Source of the DNA: Dama dama
Lineage: Eukaryota; Chordata; Mammalia; Artiodactyla; Cervidae
Assembly: GCF_033118175.1 (NCBI RefSeq)
Contig: NW_026870907.1
Location: 248,001-312,000 of the forward strand
Direction: 5' to 3'
DNA length: 64,000 nt
Made by a program: the position numbers and the translations under genes. The notes under the pieces are model-generated. The model was not told the DNA's origin. It did no database searches and was given only the letters and a program-made list of their open reading frames with translations. Below, in pieces: positions 12,385 through 25,690 of the stretch (positions within the stretch are counted from its first letter, which is position 1; each line of letters opens with the position of its first letter).

Positions 12385-14569
12385 ACTTGAGACAGTGATC
12401 TTGGGTTTTCTCTGGAGTGCCATCAAGGAAATCAAGGCTCCTTTCACGTTTGATGTGGAACACGGAATTGCTCTGCACGCATTGCAGGGGAATCGGGCCT
12501 CATCTCACGGCGAGGGGGAAGTCTCATGGTTTTTCTCGAGTTGCAGCCGGAACCTGGGGTATATTCTCGAGTTACGACGGGTAGGGCCCTTCCAGACACG
12601 TGTTTGTTCAGCGACGTCAGGACTCCTGCCTAGGTGCGAGGGACACCTCGGGATTCTCCTCGAGTCTTGGCATGGCAATTGGGACGCGTCTCCACGTGAG
12701 GCGGGAGACCCAGGGTCCCTTTCCACGTGCCACAGGGATCCTGGGACTCCTATCTATTTTCAAGAGGAGTCAGGCGTCGTCTCCTTTGGAAACATTGATC
12801 TCCGCGGACCTCTCGGATTTTCAAAGGATGTGAGGCCTCCGGTCGCGATGAGTCGGAGGACTAGGTCTTTCTCTGTGGTCTCCACAGGGGATACAGACAT
12901 CCCTTCGTCTTGGGAGATGCAAGACGAGCCTGCATTCAATTCACTACAGGGATATCCGGCCTTACTTCGAGTCAGAGCATCTCGGTGTCCATTCCACTTG
13001 AGGCCCAAAACTCAGGGTCCCTCTCACATACCTGTAGCTGGGAGAAGCATCCTCTTTAGGTCCTTGTGGAAAGTTGGTATTCCTCTTGAGTCGAAGCCAG
13101 GGACTAAGCTCTCATCTCGAGTTGATTTGGGGTCCACGAGAACCTTCGTGTTGCTGCAGTGACCTCAGGATCCCTCTCGACTTGAGACAGTGATTTTGGG
13201 TTTTCTCTGGAGTGCCATCAAGGAAATCAAGGCTCCTTTCACGTTTGATGTGGAACACGGAATTGCTCTGCACGCAGTGCAGGGGAATCGGGCCTCATCT
13301 CCGGGCGAGTGGGAAGTCTCATGCTTTTTCTCGAGTTGCGGCCGGAACCTGGGGTATATTCTCGAGTTACGACGGGGAGGCCCCTTCCAGACACGTGTTT
13401 GTTCAGCGACGTCAGGACCCCTGCCTAGGTGTGAGGGACACCTCGGCATTCTCCTCGAGTTTGCCTTGCAATTGGGACGCGTCTCCACGTGAGGCGGGAG
13501 ACCCAGGGTCCCTTTCCACGTGCTACCGATATCCTGGGACTCCTATCCATTTTCAAGAGTTGTCAGGCATTGTCTCCTTTGGAAGCATTGATCTCCGCGG
13601 ACCTCTCGAATTTTCAAAGGATGTGAGGCTCCGGACGGGATGAGGAGGAAAATTAGGTCTTTCGCTGTGGTCTCCACAGGGGACTCAGAAATCCCTTCGT
13701 CTTGAGAGATGCAAGACGAGCCTGCATTCAATTCACTGCAGGGATATCCGGCCTTACTTCGAGTCAGAGCATCTCGGTGTCCATTCCACTTGAGGCCGCA
13801 CACTCAGGGTCCCTCTCACGTACCTATAGCTGAGAGAAGCCTCCTCTTGAGGTGCTTGTGGAAAGTTGGTATTCCTCTTGAGTCGAATCCAGGGACTAAG
13901 CTCTCATCTCGAGTTGATTTGGGGTCCACGGAGCCTTTTCGTGTTGCTCCAGTGACCTCAGGATCCCTCTAGACTTGACACAGTGTTCTTGGGTTTTCTC
14001 TGGAGTGCCATCAAGGAAATCAAGGCTCCTTTCACGTTTGATGTGGAACACGGAATTGCTCTGCACGCAGTGCAGGGAAATCGGTTCTCATGTCGCGGCG
14101 AGGGGGAAGTCTCATGGTTTTTCTCGAGTTGAGGCCGGAACCTGGGGTATATTCTCGAGTTACGACGGGGAGATCCCTTCCAGACACGTGTTTGTTCAGC
14201 GACGTCAAGACTCCTGCCTAGGTGCGAGGGACACCTCGGGATTCTCCTCGAGTCTTGGCATGGCAATTGGGACGCGTCTCCACTTGAGGCGGGAGACGCA
14301 GTGTCCCTTTCCACGTGCCACAGGGATCCTGGGACTCCTATCCATTTTCAAGAGGAGTCAGGCATCGTCTCCTTTGGAAGCATTGATCTCCGTGGACCTC
14401 TCGACTTTTCAAAGGATGTGAGGCCTCCGGTCGCGATGAGGCGGAGGACTAGGTCTTTCTCTGTGGTCTCCACAGGGGATTCAGACATCTCTTCGTCTTG
14501 GGAGATGCAAGACGAGCCTGCATTCAATTCACTGCAGGGATATCCGGCTTATTTCGAGTCAGAGCATCT
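12385..14569 (+). repeat. Mixed monomers between the duplicated blocks
   Basis: Nearly three monomers. The part near 12,750-12,900 shares 'cctatctattttc', 'caggcgtcgtc' and 'ggggatacagaca' with about 4,010-4,155, so it is related to the left heterogeneous region. The part from 13,690 onward repeats at about 16,085 (offset 2,385, three monomers), including 'cttgagagatgc' and 'aggccgcacactcag'. No other sequence class is present. Confidence 0.75.
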
Positions 14570-17500
14570 CGGTGTCCATTCGACTTGAGGCCACAAACTC
14601 AGGGTCCCTCTCACAAACCTGTAGCTGAGAGAAGCCTCCTCTTGAGGTGCTTGTGGAAAGTTGGTATTCCTCTTGAGTCGAAGCCAGGGATTAAGCTCTC
14701 ATCTCAAGTTGATTTGGGGTCCACGGAGCCCTTTCGTGTTGCTCCAGTGACCTCAGGATCCCTCTAGACTTGACACAGTGATCTTGGGTTTTCTCTGGAG
14801 TGCCATCAAGGAAATCAAGGCTCCTTTCACGTTTGATGTGGAACACGGAATTGCTCTGCACGCAGTGCAGGGGAATCGGGCCTCATCTCGCGGCGAGGGG
14901 GAAGTCTCATGGTTTTTCTCGAGTTGAGGCCGGAACCTGGGGTATATTCTCGAGTTACGACGGGGAGGACCCTTCCAGACACGTGTTTGTTCAGCGACGT
15001 CAGGACTCCTGCCTAGGTGCAAGGGACACCTCGGGATTCTCCTCGAGTCTTGGCATGGCAATGGGGACGCGTCTCCACGTGAGGCGGGAGACCCAGGGTC
15101 CCTTTCCACGTGCCACAGGGATCCTGGGACTCCTATCCATTTTCAAGAGGAGTCATGCATCGTCTCCTTTGGAAGCATTGATCTCCGTGGACCTCTCGAG
15201 TTTTCAAAGGATGTGAGGCTTCCGGTCGCGTTGAGGTGGAGGACTAGGTCTTTCTCTGTGGTCTCCACAGGGGATTCAGACATCCCTTGTCTTGGGAGAT
15301 GCAAGACGAGCCTGCATTCAATTCACTGTAGGGATATCCAGCCTTACTTCGAGTCAGAGCATATCGGTGTCCATTCCACTTGAGGCCAGAAACTCATGGT
15401 CCCTCTCACATACCTGTAGCTGAGAGAAGCCTCCTCTTGAGGTGCTTGTGGAAAGTTGGTATTCCTCTTGAGTCGAAGCCAGGGACTAAGCTCTCATCTC
15501 GAGTTGATTTGGGGTCCACGGAGCCCTTTCGTGTTGCTCCAGTGACCTCAGGATCCCTCTAGACTTGACACAGTGATCTTGGGTTTTCTCTGGAGTGCCA
15601 TCAAGGAAATCAAGGCTCCTTTCAAGTTTGATGGGGAACACGGAATTGCTCTGCACGCAGTGCAGGGGAATCGGGCCTCATCTCACGGCGAGGGGGAAGT
15701 CTCATGGTTTTTCTCGAGTTGCGGCCGGAACCTGGGGTATATTCTCGAGTTACGACGGGGAGGGCCCTTCGAGACACGTGTTTGTTCAGCGACCTCAGGA
15801 CTCCTGCCTAGGTCCGAGTGACACCTCGGGATTCTCCTCGAGATTGGCATTGCAATTGGGACGCGTCTCCACGTGAGGCGGGAGACCCAGGGTCCCTTTC
15901 CACGTGCCACAGGGATCCTGGGAATCCTATCCATTTTCAAGAGGAGTCAGGCATCGTCTCCTTTGGAAACATTGATCTCCGCGGACCTCTCGAGTTTTCA
16001 AAGGATGTGAGGCCTCCGGTCGCGATGAGGCGGAGGACTAGGTCTTTCTCTGTGGTCTCCACAGCGGATTCAGACATCCCTTCGTGTTGAGAGATGCAAG
16101 ACGAGCCTGCATTCAATTCACTGCAGGGATATCCGGCCTTACTTCGAGTCAGAGCATCTCGGTGTCCATTCCACTTGAGGCCGCACACTCAGGGTCCCTC
16201 TCACATACCTGTAGCTGAGAGAAGCCTCCTCTTGAGGTGCTTGTGGAAAGTTGGTATTCCTCTTGAGTCGAATCCAGGGACTAAGCTCTCATCTTGAGTT
16301 GATTTGGGGTCCACGGAGCCTTTTCGTGTTGCTCCAGTGACCTCAGGATCCCTCTAGACTTGAGACAGTGTTCTTGGGTTTTCTCTGGAGTGCCATCAAG
16401 GAAATCAAGGCTCCTTTCACGTTTGATGTGGAACACGGAATTGCTCTGCACGCAGTGCAGGGGAATCGGGTCTCATGTCGCGGCGAGGGGGAAGTCTCAT
16501 GGTTTTTCTCGAGTTGCGGCTGGAACCTGTGGTATATTCTCGAGTTACGACGGGGAGATCCCTTCCAGACACGTGTTTGTTCAGCGACGTCAAGACTCCT
16601 GCCTAGGTGCGAGGGACACCTCGGGATTCTCCTCGAGTCTTGGCATGGCAATGGGGACGCGTCTCCACGTGAGGCGGGAGACCCAGGGTCCCTTTCCACG
16701 TGCCACAGGGATCCTGGGACTCCTATCCATTTTCAAGAGGAGTCAGGCATCGTCTCCTTTGGAAGCATTGATCTCCGTGGACCTCTCGACTTTTCAAAGG
16801 ATGTGAGGCCTCCTGTCGCGATGAGGCGGAGGACTAGGTCTTTCTCTGTGGTCTCCACAGGGGATTCAGACATCCCTTCGTCTTGGGAGATGCAAGACGA
16901 GCCTGCATTCAATTCACTGCAGGGATATCCGGCCTTATTTCAATTCAGAGAATCTCGGTGTCCATTCGACTTGAGGCCACAAACTCAGGGTCCCTCTCAC
17001 AAACCTGTAGCTGAGAGAAGCCTCCTCTTGAAGTGCTTGTGGAAAGTTGGTATTCCTCTTGAGTCGAAGCCAGGGACTAAGCTCTCATCTCGAGTTGATT
17101 TGGGGTCCACGGAGCCCTTTCGTGTTGCTCCAGTGACCTCAGGATCCCTCTAGACTTGACACAGTGATCTTGTGTTTTCTCTGGAGTGCCATCAAGGAAA
17201 TCAAGGCTCCTTTCACGTTTGATGTGGAACACGGAATTGCTCTGCACGCAGTGCAGGGGAATCGGGCCTCATCTCGCGGCGAGGGGGAAGTCTCATGGTT
17301 TTTCTCGAGTTGAGGCCGGAACCTGGGGTATATTCTCGAGTTACGACGGGGAGGGCCCTTCCAGACACGTGTTTGTTCAGCGACGTTAGGACTCCTGCCT
17401 AGGTGCAAGGGACACCTCGGGATTCTCCTCGAGTCTTGGCATGGCAATGGGGACGCGTCTCCACGTGAGGCGGGAGACCCAGGGTCCCTTTCCACGTGCC

Positions 17501-20500
17501 ACAGGGATCCTGGGACTCCTATCCATTTTCAAGAGGAGTCAGGCATCGTCTCCTTTGGAAGCATTGATCTCCGCCGACCTCTCGAGTTTTCAAAGGATGT
17601 GAGGCCTCCGGTCGCGATCAGGCGGACGACTAGGTCTTTCTCTGTGGTCTCCACAGGGGATTCAGACATCCCTTCGTCTTGGGAGATGCAAGACGAGCCT
17701 GCATTCAATTCACTGCAGGGATATCCGGCCTTACTTCGAGTCAGAGCATCTCGGTGTCCATTCCACTTGAGGCCACAAACTCAGTGGCCCTCTCACATAC
17801 CTGTAGCTGAGAGAAGCCTCATCTTGAGGTGCTTGTGGAAAGTTGGTATTCCTCTTGAGTCCAAGCAAGGGACTAAGTTCTCATCTCGAGTTCATTTGGG
17901 GTCCACTGAGCCCTTTCTTGTTGCTCCAGTGACCTCAGGATCCCTCTAGACTTGAGACATTGATCTTGGGTTTTCTCTGGAGTGCCATCAAGGAAATCAA
18001 GGCTCCTTTCACGTTTGATGTGGAACACGGAATTGCTCTGCACGCAGTGCAGGGGAATCGGGCCTCATCTCGCGGCGAGGGGAAAGTCTCATGGTTTTTC
18101 TTGAGTTGCGGCCGAAACCTGGGGTATATTCTCGAGTTACGACGGGGAGGGCCCTTCCATACACGTGTTTGTTCAGCGACGTCAGGACTCCTGCCTAGGT
18201 GCGAGGGACACCTCGAGATTCCCCTCGAGTCTTCGCATGGCAATTGGGAGGCGTCTCCACGTGAGGCGGGAGACCCAGGGTCCCTTTCCATGTGCCACAG
18301 GGATCCTGGGACTCCTATCCATTTTCAAGAGGAGTCAGGCATCGTCTCCTTTGGAAGCATTGATCTCTGCAGACCTCTCGAGTTTTCAAAGGATGTGAGG
18401 CCTCCGGTCGCGATGAGGCGGAGGACTAGGTCTTTCTCTGTGGTCTCCACAGGGGATTCAGACATCCCTTCGTCTTGGGAGATGCAAGACAAGCCTGCAT
18501 TCAATTCACTGCAGGGATATCCGGCCTTACCTCGAGTCAGAGCATCTCGGTGTCCATTCCACTTGAGGCCACAAGCTCAGGGTCCCTCTCACATACCTGT
18601 AGCTGAGAGAAGCCTCCTCTTGAGGTGCTTGTGCAAAGTTGGTATTCCTCTTGAGTCGACGCCAGGGACTAAGCTCTCATCTTGAGTTGATTTGGGGTCC
18701 ATGGAGCCCTTTAGTGTTGCTCCAGTGACCTCAGGATCCCTCTAGACTTGAAACAGTGATCTTGGGTTTTCTCTGGAGTGCCATTAAGGAAATCAAGGCT
18801 CCTTTCACGTTTGATGTGGAACACGGAATTGCTCTGCACGCAGTGCAGGGGAATCGGGCCTCCTCTCGCGGCTAGGGGGAATTCTCATGGTTTTTCTCGA
18901 GTTGCGGCCGGAACCTGGGGTATATTCACGAGTTACAACGGGGAGGACCCTTCCAGACTCGTGTTTGTTCAGCGACTTCAAGATTCCTGCCTAGGTGTGA
19001 GGGACACTTCAGGATTCTCCACGAGTCTTGGCATGGCAATTGGGACGCGTCTCCACGTGAGGCGGGAGACCCAGGGTCCCTTTCCACATGCCACAGGGAT
19101 CCTGGGACTCCTATCCATTTTCAAGTCATCGTCACCTTTGGAAGCATTGATCTCCGGGGACCTCTCGAATTTTCAAAGGACGTGAGGCCTCCGTTCGCGT
19201 TGAGGCGGAGGACTAGGTCTTTCTCTGTGGACTCCACAGGGTTTTCAGACAACCGTTCGTCGTGGGCGATGCAAGACAAGCCTGCATTCAATTCACTGCA
19301 GGGATATCCGGCTTTACTTCGAGTCAGAGCATCTCGGTTTCCATTCTACTTGAGGCCGCAAACTCAGGGTCCCTGTCACATACGTGTAGCTGAGAGAAGC
19401 CTTCTCATGAGGGGCTTGTGGAAAGTTGGTATTCCTTTTGAATCGAAGCCAGGGACTAAGCTCTCATCTCGAGTTGATTTGGGCTCCACTGAGCACATTC
19501 TTGTTGCTCCAGTGACCTCAGGATCCCTCTAGACTTGAGACAGTGATCTTGGGTTTTCTCTGGAGTGCCATCAAGGAAATCAAGGCTCCTTTCACGTTGC
19601 ATGTGGAACACGGAATTGCTCTGCACACAGTGCAGGGGAATCGGGCCTCATCTCGCGGCGAGGGGGAAGTCTCATGGTTTTTCTCGAGTTTTGGCCGGAA
19701 CCTGGGGTATATTCTCGAGTTACGACGGGGAGGGCCCTTCCATACACGTGTTTGTTCTGCGACGTCAGGACTCCTGGCTAGGTGCGAGGGACACCTCGCG
19801 ATTCCCCTCGAGACTTGGCATGGCAATTGGGAGGCGTGTCCACGTGAGGCGGGAGACCCAGGGTCCCTTTCCACGTGCCACAGGGATCCTGGGACTCCTA
19901 TCCATTTTCAAGAGGAGTCAGGCATCGTCTCCTTTGGAAGCATTGATCTCCGCGGACCTCTCGAGTTTTCAAAGGATGTGAGGCCTCCGGTCTCATTGAG
20001 GCGGAGGACTAGGTCTTTCTCTGTCGTCTCCACAGGGGATTCAGACATCCCTTCGTCTTGGGAGATGCAAGACGAGCCTGCATTCAATTCACTGCAGGGA
20101 TATCCGGCCTTACTTCGAGTCAGAGCATCTCGGTGTCCATTCAACTTGAGGCCACAAACTAAGGGTCCCTCTCACATACATGTAGCTGAGGGAAGCCTTC
20201 TCTTGAGGTGCTTGTGGAAAGTTGGTATTCCTCTTGAGTCGAAGCCAGGGACTAAGCTCTCATCTCGAGTTTATTTGGGTTCCACGGAGCCCTTTCATGT
20301 TGCTCCAGTGACCTCAGGATCCCTCTAGACTTGAGCCAGTGATCTTGGGTTTTCTCTGGAGTGCCATCAAGGAAATCAAGGCTCCTTTCACGTTGGATGT
20401 TGAACACAGAATTTCTTTGCACGCAGTGCAGGGGAATCGGGCCTCATCTCGCGGGGAGGGGGAAGTCTCATGGTTTTTCTCGAGTTGAGGCCGGAACCTG

Positions 20501-23500
20501 GGGTATATTCTCGAGTTATGACGGGGAGGTCCCTTCCAGACACGTGTTTGTTCAGCGAGGTCAGGACTCCTGCCTAGGTGCAAGGGACACCTCGGGATTC
20601 TCCTCGAGTCTTGGCATGGCAATTGGGACGCGTCTCCACGTGAGGCGGGAGACCCAGCGTCCCTTTCCACATGCCACATGGATCCTGGGACTCCTATCCA
20701 TTTTCAAGAGGAGTCAGGCATCGTCTCCTTTGGAAGCATTGATCTCCGCGGACCTCTCGAATTTTCAAAGGATGTGAGGCCTCCGGTCGCGATGAGGCGG
20801 AGAACTAGGTCTTTCTCTCTGGTCTCCACAGGGGATGCAGACATCCCTTCGTCTTGGGAGATGCAAGACAAGCCTGCATTCAATTAACTATTGGGATATC
20901 CGGCCTTACTTCGAATCAGAGCATCTCGGTGTCCATTCCACTTGAGGCCACAAACTAAGGGTCCCTCTCACATACATGTAGCTGAGAGAAGCCTCCCCTG
21001 AGGTGCTTGTGGAAAGTTCTATTCCTCTTGAGTCGAAGCCAGGGACTAACCTCTCATCTCGATGTGATTTGGGTCTGCACAGCCCTTTCGTGTTGCTACA
21101 GTGACCTCAGGATCCCTCTAGACTTGAGACAGTGATCTTTGGTTTTCTCTGGAGTGCCATCAAGGAAATCAAGGCTCTTTTCACGTTTGATGTGGGATAC
21201 GGAATTGCTCTGCACGCAGTGTAGCGGAATCGGGACTCATCTCCTGGCGAGGGGGAAGTCTCACGGTTTTTCTCTAATTGCGGCCGGAACCTGGGGTATA
21301 TTCTCGAGTTACGTCGGGGAGGGCCCTTCCAGACACGTGTTTGTTCAGCGACGTCAGGACTCCTGCCTAGGTGCGAGGGACATCTCTGGATTCTCCTCGA
21401 GTCTTGGCATGGCAATTGGGAAGCGTCTCCACGTGAGGCGGGAGACCCAGGGTCCCTTTCCACGTGCCACAGGCATCTTGGGACTCCTATCCATTTTCAA
21501 GAGGAGTCAGGCATCGTCTCCTTTGGAAGCATTGATCTCCACGGACCTCTCGAGTTTTCAAATGATGTGAGGCCTCCGGTCGCGATGAGGCGGGAACTAG
21601 GTCTTTCTCTGTGGTCTCCACAGGGGATTCAGACATCCCTTCGTCTTGGGAGATTCAAGACGAGCCTGCTTTCAATTCACTGCAGGGATATCCGGCCTTA
21701 CTTCCAGTCAGAGCATCTCGGTGTCCATTCCACCTGAGGCCACAAACTCAGGGTCCCTCTCACATACCTGTAGCTGAGAGAAGCATCCTCTTGAGGTGCT
21801 TGTGGAAAGTTGGTATGCCTCTTGCGTCGAAGCCAGGGACTAAGCTCTCATCTCGAGTTGATTTGGTGTCCGCGGAGCCCTTTCCTGTTGCTCCAGTGAC
21901 CTCGGGATCCCTCTAGACTTGATACAGTGATCTTGGGTTTTCTCTGGAGTGCCATCAAGGAAATCAAGGCTCCTTTCACGTTGGATGTGGAACACGGAAT
22001 TGCTCTGCACGCAGTGCAGGGAAATCGGGCCTCATCTCGGGGCGAGGTGAAAGTCTCATGGCTTTTCTCGAGTTGTGGCCGGAACCTGGGGTATATTCTC
22101 GAGTTACGACGGGGAGGGCCCTTCCAGACACGTGTTTGTTAAGCGACGTCAGGACTCCTGCCTAGGTGCGAGGGAAACCTCGGGATTCTCGTCGAGTCTT
22201 GGCATGGCAACAGGGACGCGTCTCCACGTGAGGCGGGAGACCCAGGGTCCCTTTCCACGTGCCACAGGGATCTTGGGAATCCTATCCATTTTCAAGAGGA
22301 GTCAGGCATCACCTCCTTTGGAAGCATTGTTCTCCGCGGACCTCTCGAGTTTTCAAATGATATGAGGCCTCCGGTCGCGATGAGGCGGAGAACTAGGTCT
22401 TTCTCTGTGGTCTCCAAAGGGGATGCAGACATCCCTTCGTCTTGGGAGATGCAAGATGAGCCTGCATTCAATTCACTGCACGGATATCCGGCCTTACTTC
22501 GAGTCAGAGCATCTCGGTGTCCATTCCACTTGAGGCCAAAAACTCAGGGTCCATCTCACATACATATAGCTGAGAGAAGCCTCCTCTTGAGATGCTTGTG
22601 GAAAGTTGGTATGCCTCTTGAGTCGAAGCCAGGGACCAAGCTCTCATGTCGAGTTGATTTGGGGTCCAGGAGCCGTTTCGTGTTGCTATAGTGACCTCAG
22701 GATCCCTCTAGACTTGAGAGAGTAATCTTGGGTTTTCTCTGGAGTGCCATCAAGGAAATCAAGGCTCCTTTCACGTTTGATGTGGAACACGGAATTGCTC
22801 TGCACGCAGTGCAGGGGAATCGGGCTTCATCTAGCGGCAAGGGGGAAGTCTCCTGGTATTGCTCGAGTTGCGGCCGGAACCTGGGGTATATTCTCGAGTT
22901 ACGACGGGGAGGGCCCTTCCAGACACGTGTTTGCTCAGCGACGTCAGGACTCCTGCCTAGGTGCGAGGGACACCTCGGGATTCTCCTCGAGTCTTGGCAT
23001 GGCAATTGGGACACGTCTCCACGTGAGGCGTGAGATCCAGGGTCCCTTTCCACGTGCCACAGGGATCCTGGGACTCCAATCCATTTGCAAGAGGAGTCAG
23101 GCATCGTCTCCTTTGGAAGCATTGATCTCCGCGGACCTCTCGAGTTTTCAAAGGATGTGAGGCCTCCGGTCGCGATGAGGCGGAGAACTAGGTCTTTCTC
23201 TGTGGTCTCCACAGGGGATTCAGACATCCCTTCGTCTTGGAGATGCAAGACGAGCCTGCATTCAATTCACTGCAGGGATATCCGGCCTTACTTCAATTCA
23301 GAGCATCTCGGTGTCCATTCCACTTGAGGCCACAAACTCAGGGTCCCTCTCACACACCTGTAGCTGAGAGAAGCCTCCTCTTGAGGTGCTTGTGGAAAGT
23401 AGGTATTCCTCTTGAGTCAAAGCCCAGGGCTAAGCTCTCATCTCGACTTGATTTGGGGTACACGGAGCCATTTCGTGTTGCTACAGAGACCTCAGGAACC

Positions 23501-25690
23501 CTCTAGACTTGAGAAAGTTATCTTGGGTTTTCCCTGGAGTGCCATCAAGGAAATCAAGGCTCCTTTCACGTTTGATGTGGAACACGGAATTGCTCTGCAT
23601 GCAGCGCAGGGAAATCGGGCCTCATCTCACGGCGATTGGGAAGTCTGATGGTTTTTCTCGAGTTGTGGCCGGAACCTGGGGTATATTCTCGAGTTACGAC
23701 GGGGAGATCGCTTCCAGACACGTGTTTGTTCAGCGACGTCAGGACTCCTGCCTAGGTGCGAGGGACACCTCTGGATTCTCCTCGAGTCTTGGCATGGCAA
23801 TTGGACGCGTCCACGTGAGGCGGGAGACCCAGGGTCCCTTTCCACCTACCACAGGGATCCTGGGACTCCTATCCATTTTCAAGAGGAGTCAGGCATCGTC
23901 TCCTTTGGAAACATTGATCTCCGGGCACCTCTCGAGTTTTCAAGGGATGTGAGGCCTCCGGTCGCGATGAGGCGGAGAACTAGGCCTTTCTCTGTGGTCT
24001 CCACAGGGGATGCAGACATTCCTTCGTCTTGGGAGATGCAAGATGAGCCTGCATTCAATTCACTGCAGGGATATACAGCCTTATTTCGAGTCAGAGCATC
24101 TCGGTGTCCATTCCACTTGAGGCCACAAACTCAGGGTCCCTCTCACATACCTGTAGCTGAGAGAAGCCTCCTCTTGAGTTGGTTGTGGAAAGTTGGTATT
24201 CCTCTTGAGCCGAAGCCAGGGACTAAGCTCTCATCTCGAGTTGATTTGGGGTACACGGAGCCCTTTCGTGTTGCTACAGTGACCTCAGGATCCCTCTAGA
24301 CTTGAGACAGTGATCTTGGGTTTTCTCTGGAGTGCCATCAAGGAAATCAAGGCTCCTTTCACGTTTGATGTGGAACACGCTATTGTTCTGCACGCAATGC
24401 ATGGGAATCGGGCCTCATCTCGCGGCGAGGGGGAAGTCTCATGTTTTTTCTCGAGTTGCGGCCGGAACCTGGGTTATATTCTCGAGTTACGACGGGGAGG
24501 GCCCTTCCAGACACGTGTTTGTTCAGCAACGTCAGGACTCCTGCCTAGGTGCGAGGGACACCTCGGGATTCTCCTCGAGTCTTGGCATGGTAATTGGGAC
24601 GCGTCTCCACGTGAGGCGGGAGACCCAGGGTCCCTTTCCACATGCCACAGGGATCCTGGGACTCCGATCCATTTGCAAGAGGAGTCAGGCATCGTCTCCT
24701 TTGGAAGCATTGATCTCCGCGGACCTCTCGAGTTTTCAAAGGATGTGAGGCCTCCGGTCGCGATGAGGCGGAGAACTCCGGCTTTCTCTGTGGTCTCCAC
24801 ATGGGATTCAGACATCCCTTCTTCTTGGGAGATGAAATACGAGCCTGCATTCAATTCACTGCAGGGATATCCGGGCTTACTTCGAGTCAGAGCATCTCCG
24901 TGTCCATTCCACTTGAGGCCACAAACTCAGGGTCCCTCTCATATACCTGTAGCTGAGAGAAGCCTCCTCTTGAGGTGCTTGTGGAAAGTTGGTATTCCTC
25001 TTGAGTCGAAGCCAGGGACTAAGCTCTCATCTCGAGTTGATTTGGGGTCCACAGAGCCCTTTCGTGTTGCTCCAGTGACTTCAGGATCCCTCTAGACTTG
25101 AGACAGTGGTCTTGGGTTTTCTCTGAAGTGCCATCAAGAAAATCAAGGCTCCTTTCACGTTTGATGTGGAACACGGAATTGCTCTGCACACATTGCAGGG
25201 GAATCGGGACTCATCTCGCGGCGAGGGGGAAGTGTCATGGTTTTTCTCGAGTTGCGGCCGGAACCTGGGGTATATTCTCGAGTTACGACTGGGAGGGCAA
25301 TTCCAGATATTTATTTGTTCAGCAACGTCAGGACTCCTGCCTAGGTGCGAGGGACACCTCGGGATTCTCCTCGAGTCTTGGCATGGCAATTGGGACGCGT
25401 CTCCACATGAGGCGGGAGACCCAGCGTCCCTTTCCACATGCCACATGGATCCTGGGACTCCTATCCATTTTCAAGAGGAGTCAGGCATCGTCTCCTTTGG
25501 AAGCATTGATCTCCGCGGACCTCTCGAATTTTCAAAGGATGTGAGGCCTCCGGTCGCGATGAGGCGGAGAACTAGGTCTTTTCTCTGGTCTCCACAGGGG
25601 ATGCAGACATCCCTTCGTCTTGGGAGATGCAAGACAAGCCTGCATTCAATTAACTATTGGGATATCCGGCCTTACTTCGAATCAGAGCAT
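14570..25690 (+). repeat. Higher-order repeat block A (14 monomers, ~11.1 kb)
   Basis: Fourteen landmarks (14,800 to 25,128) form a block that is repeated immediately downstream as block B. The offset to B is 11,123 bp up to about 15,640, then 11,918 bp from about 15,770 to 19,110, then 11,131 bp from about 19,900 to the end. The steps show that B gained one monomer and lost another relative to A, or the reverse, leaving both at 14. Matching segments are nearly identical by eye. Shared rare markers include 'cattcgacttgagg' at the left edge, 'caattaactattggg' at 20,881 and 25,647, and the 'caattccagatattt' variant at 25,298. A has a 9-bp deletion near 19,125 that lies within the monomer missing from B. 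Confidence 0.88.
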
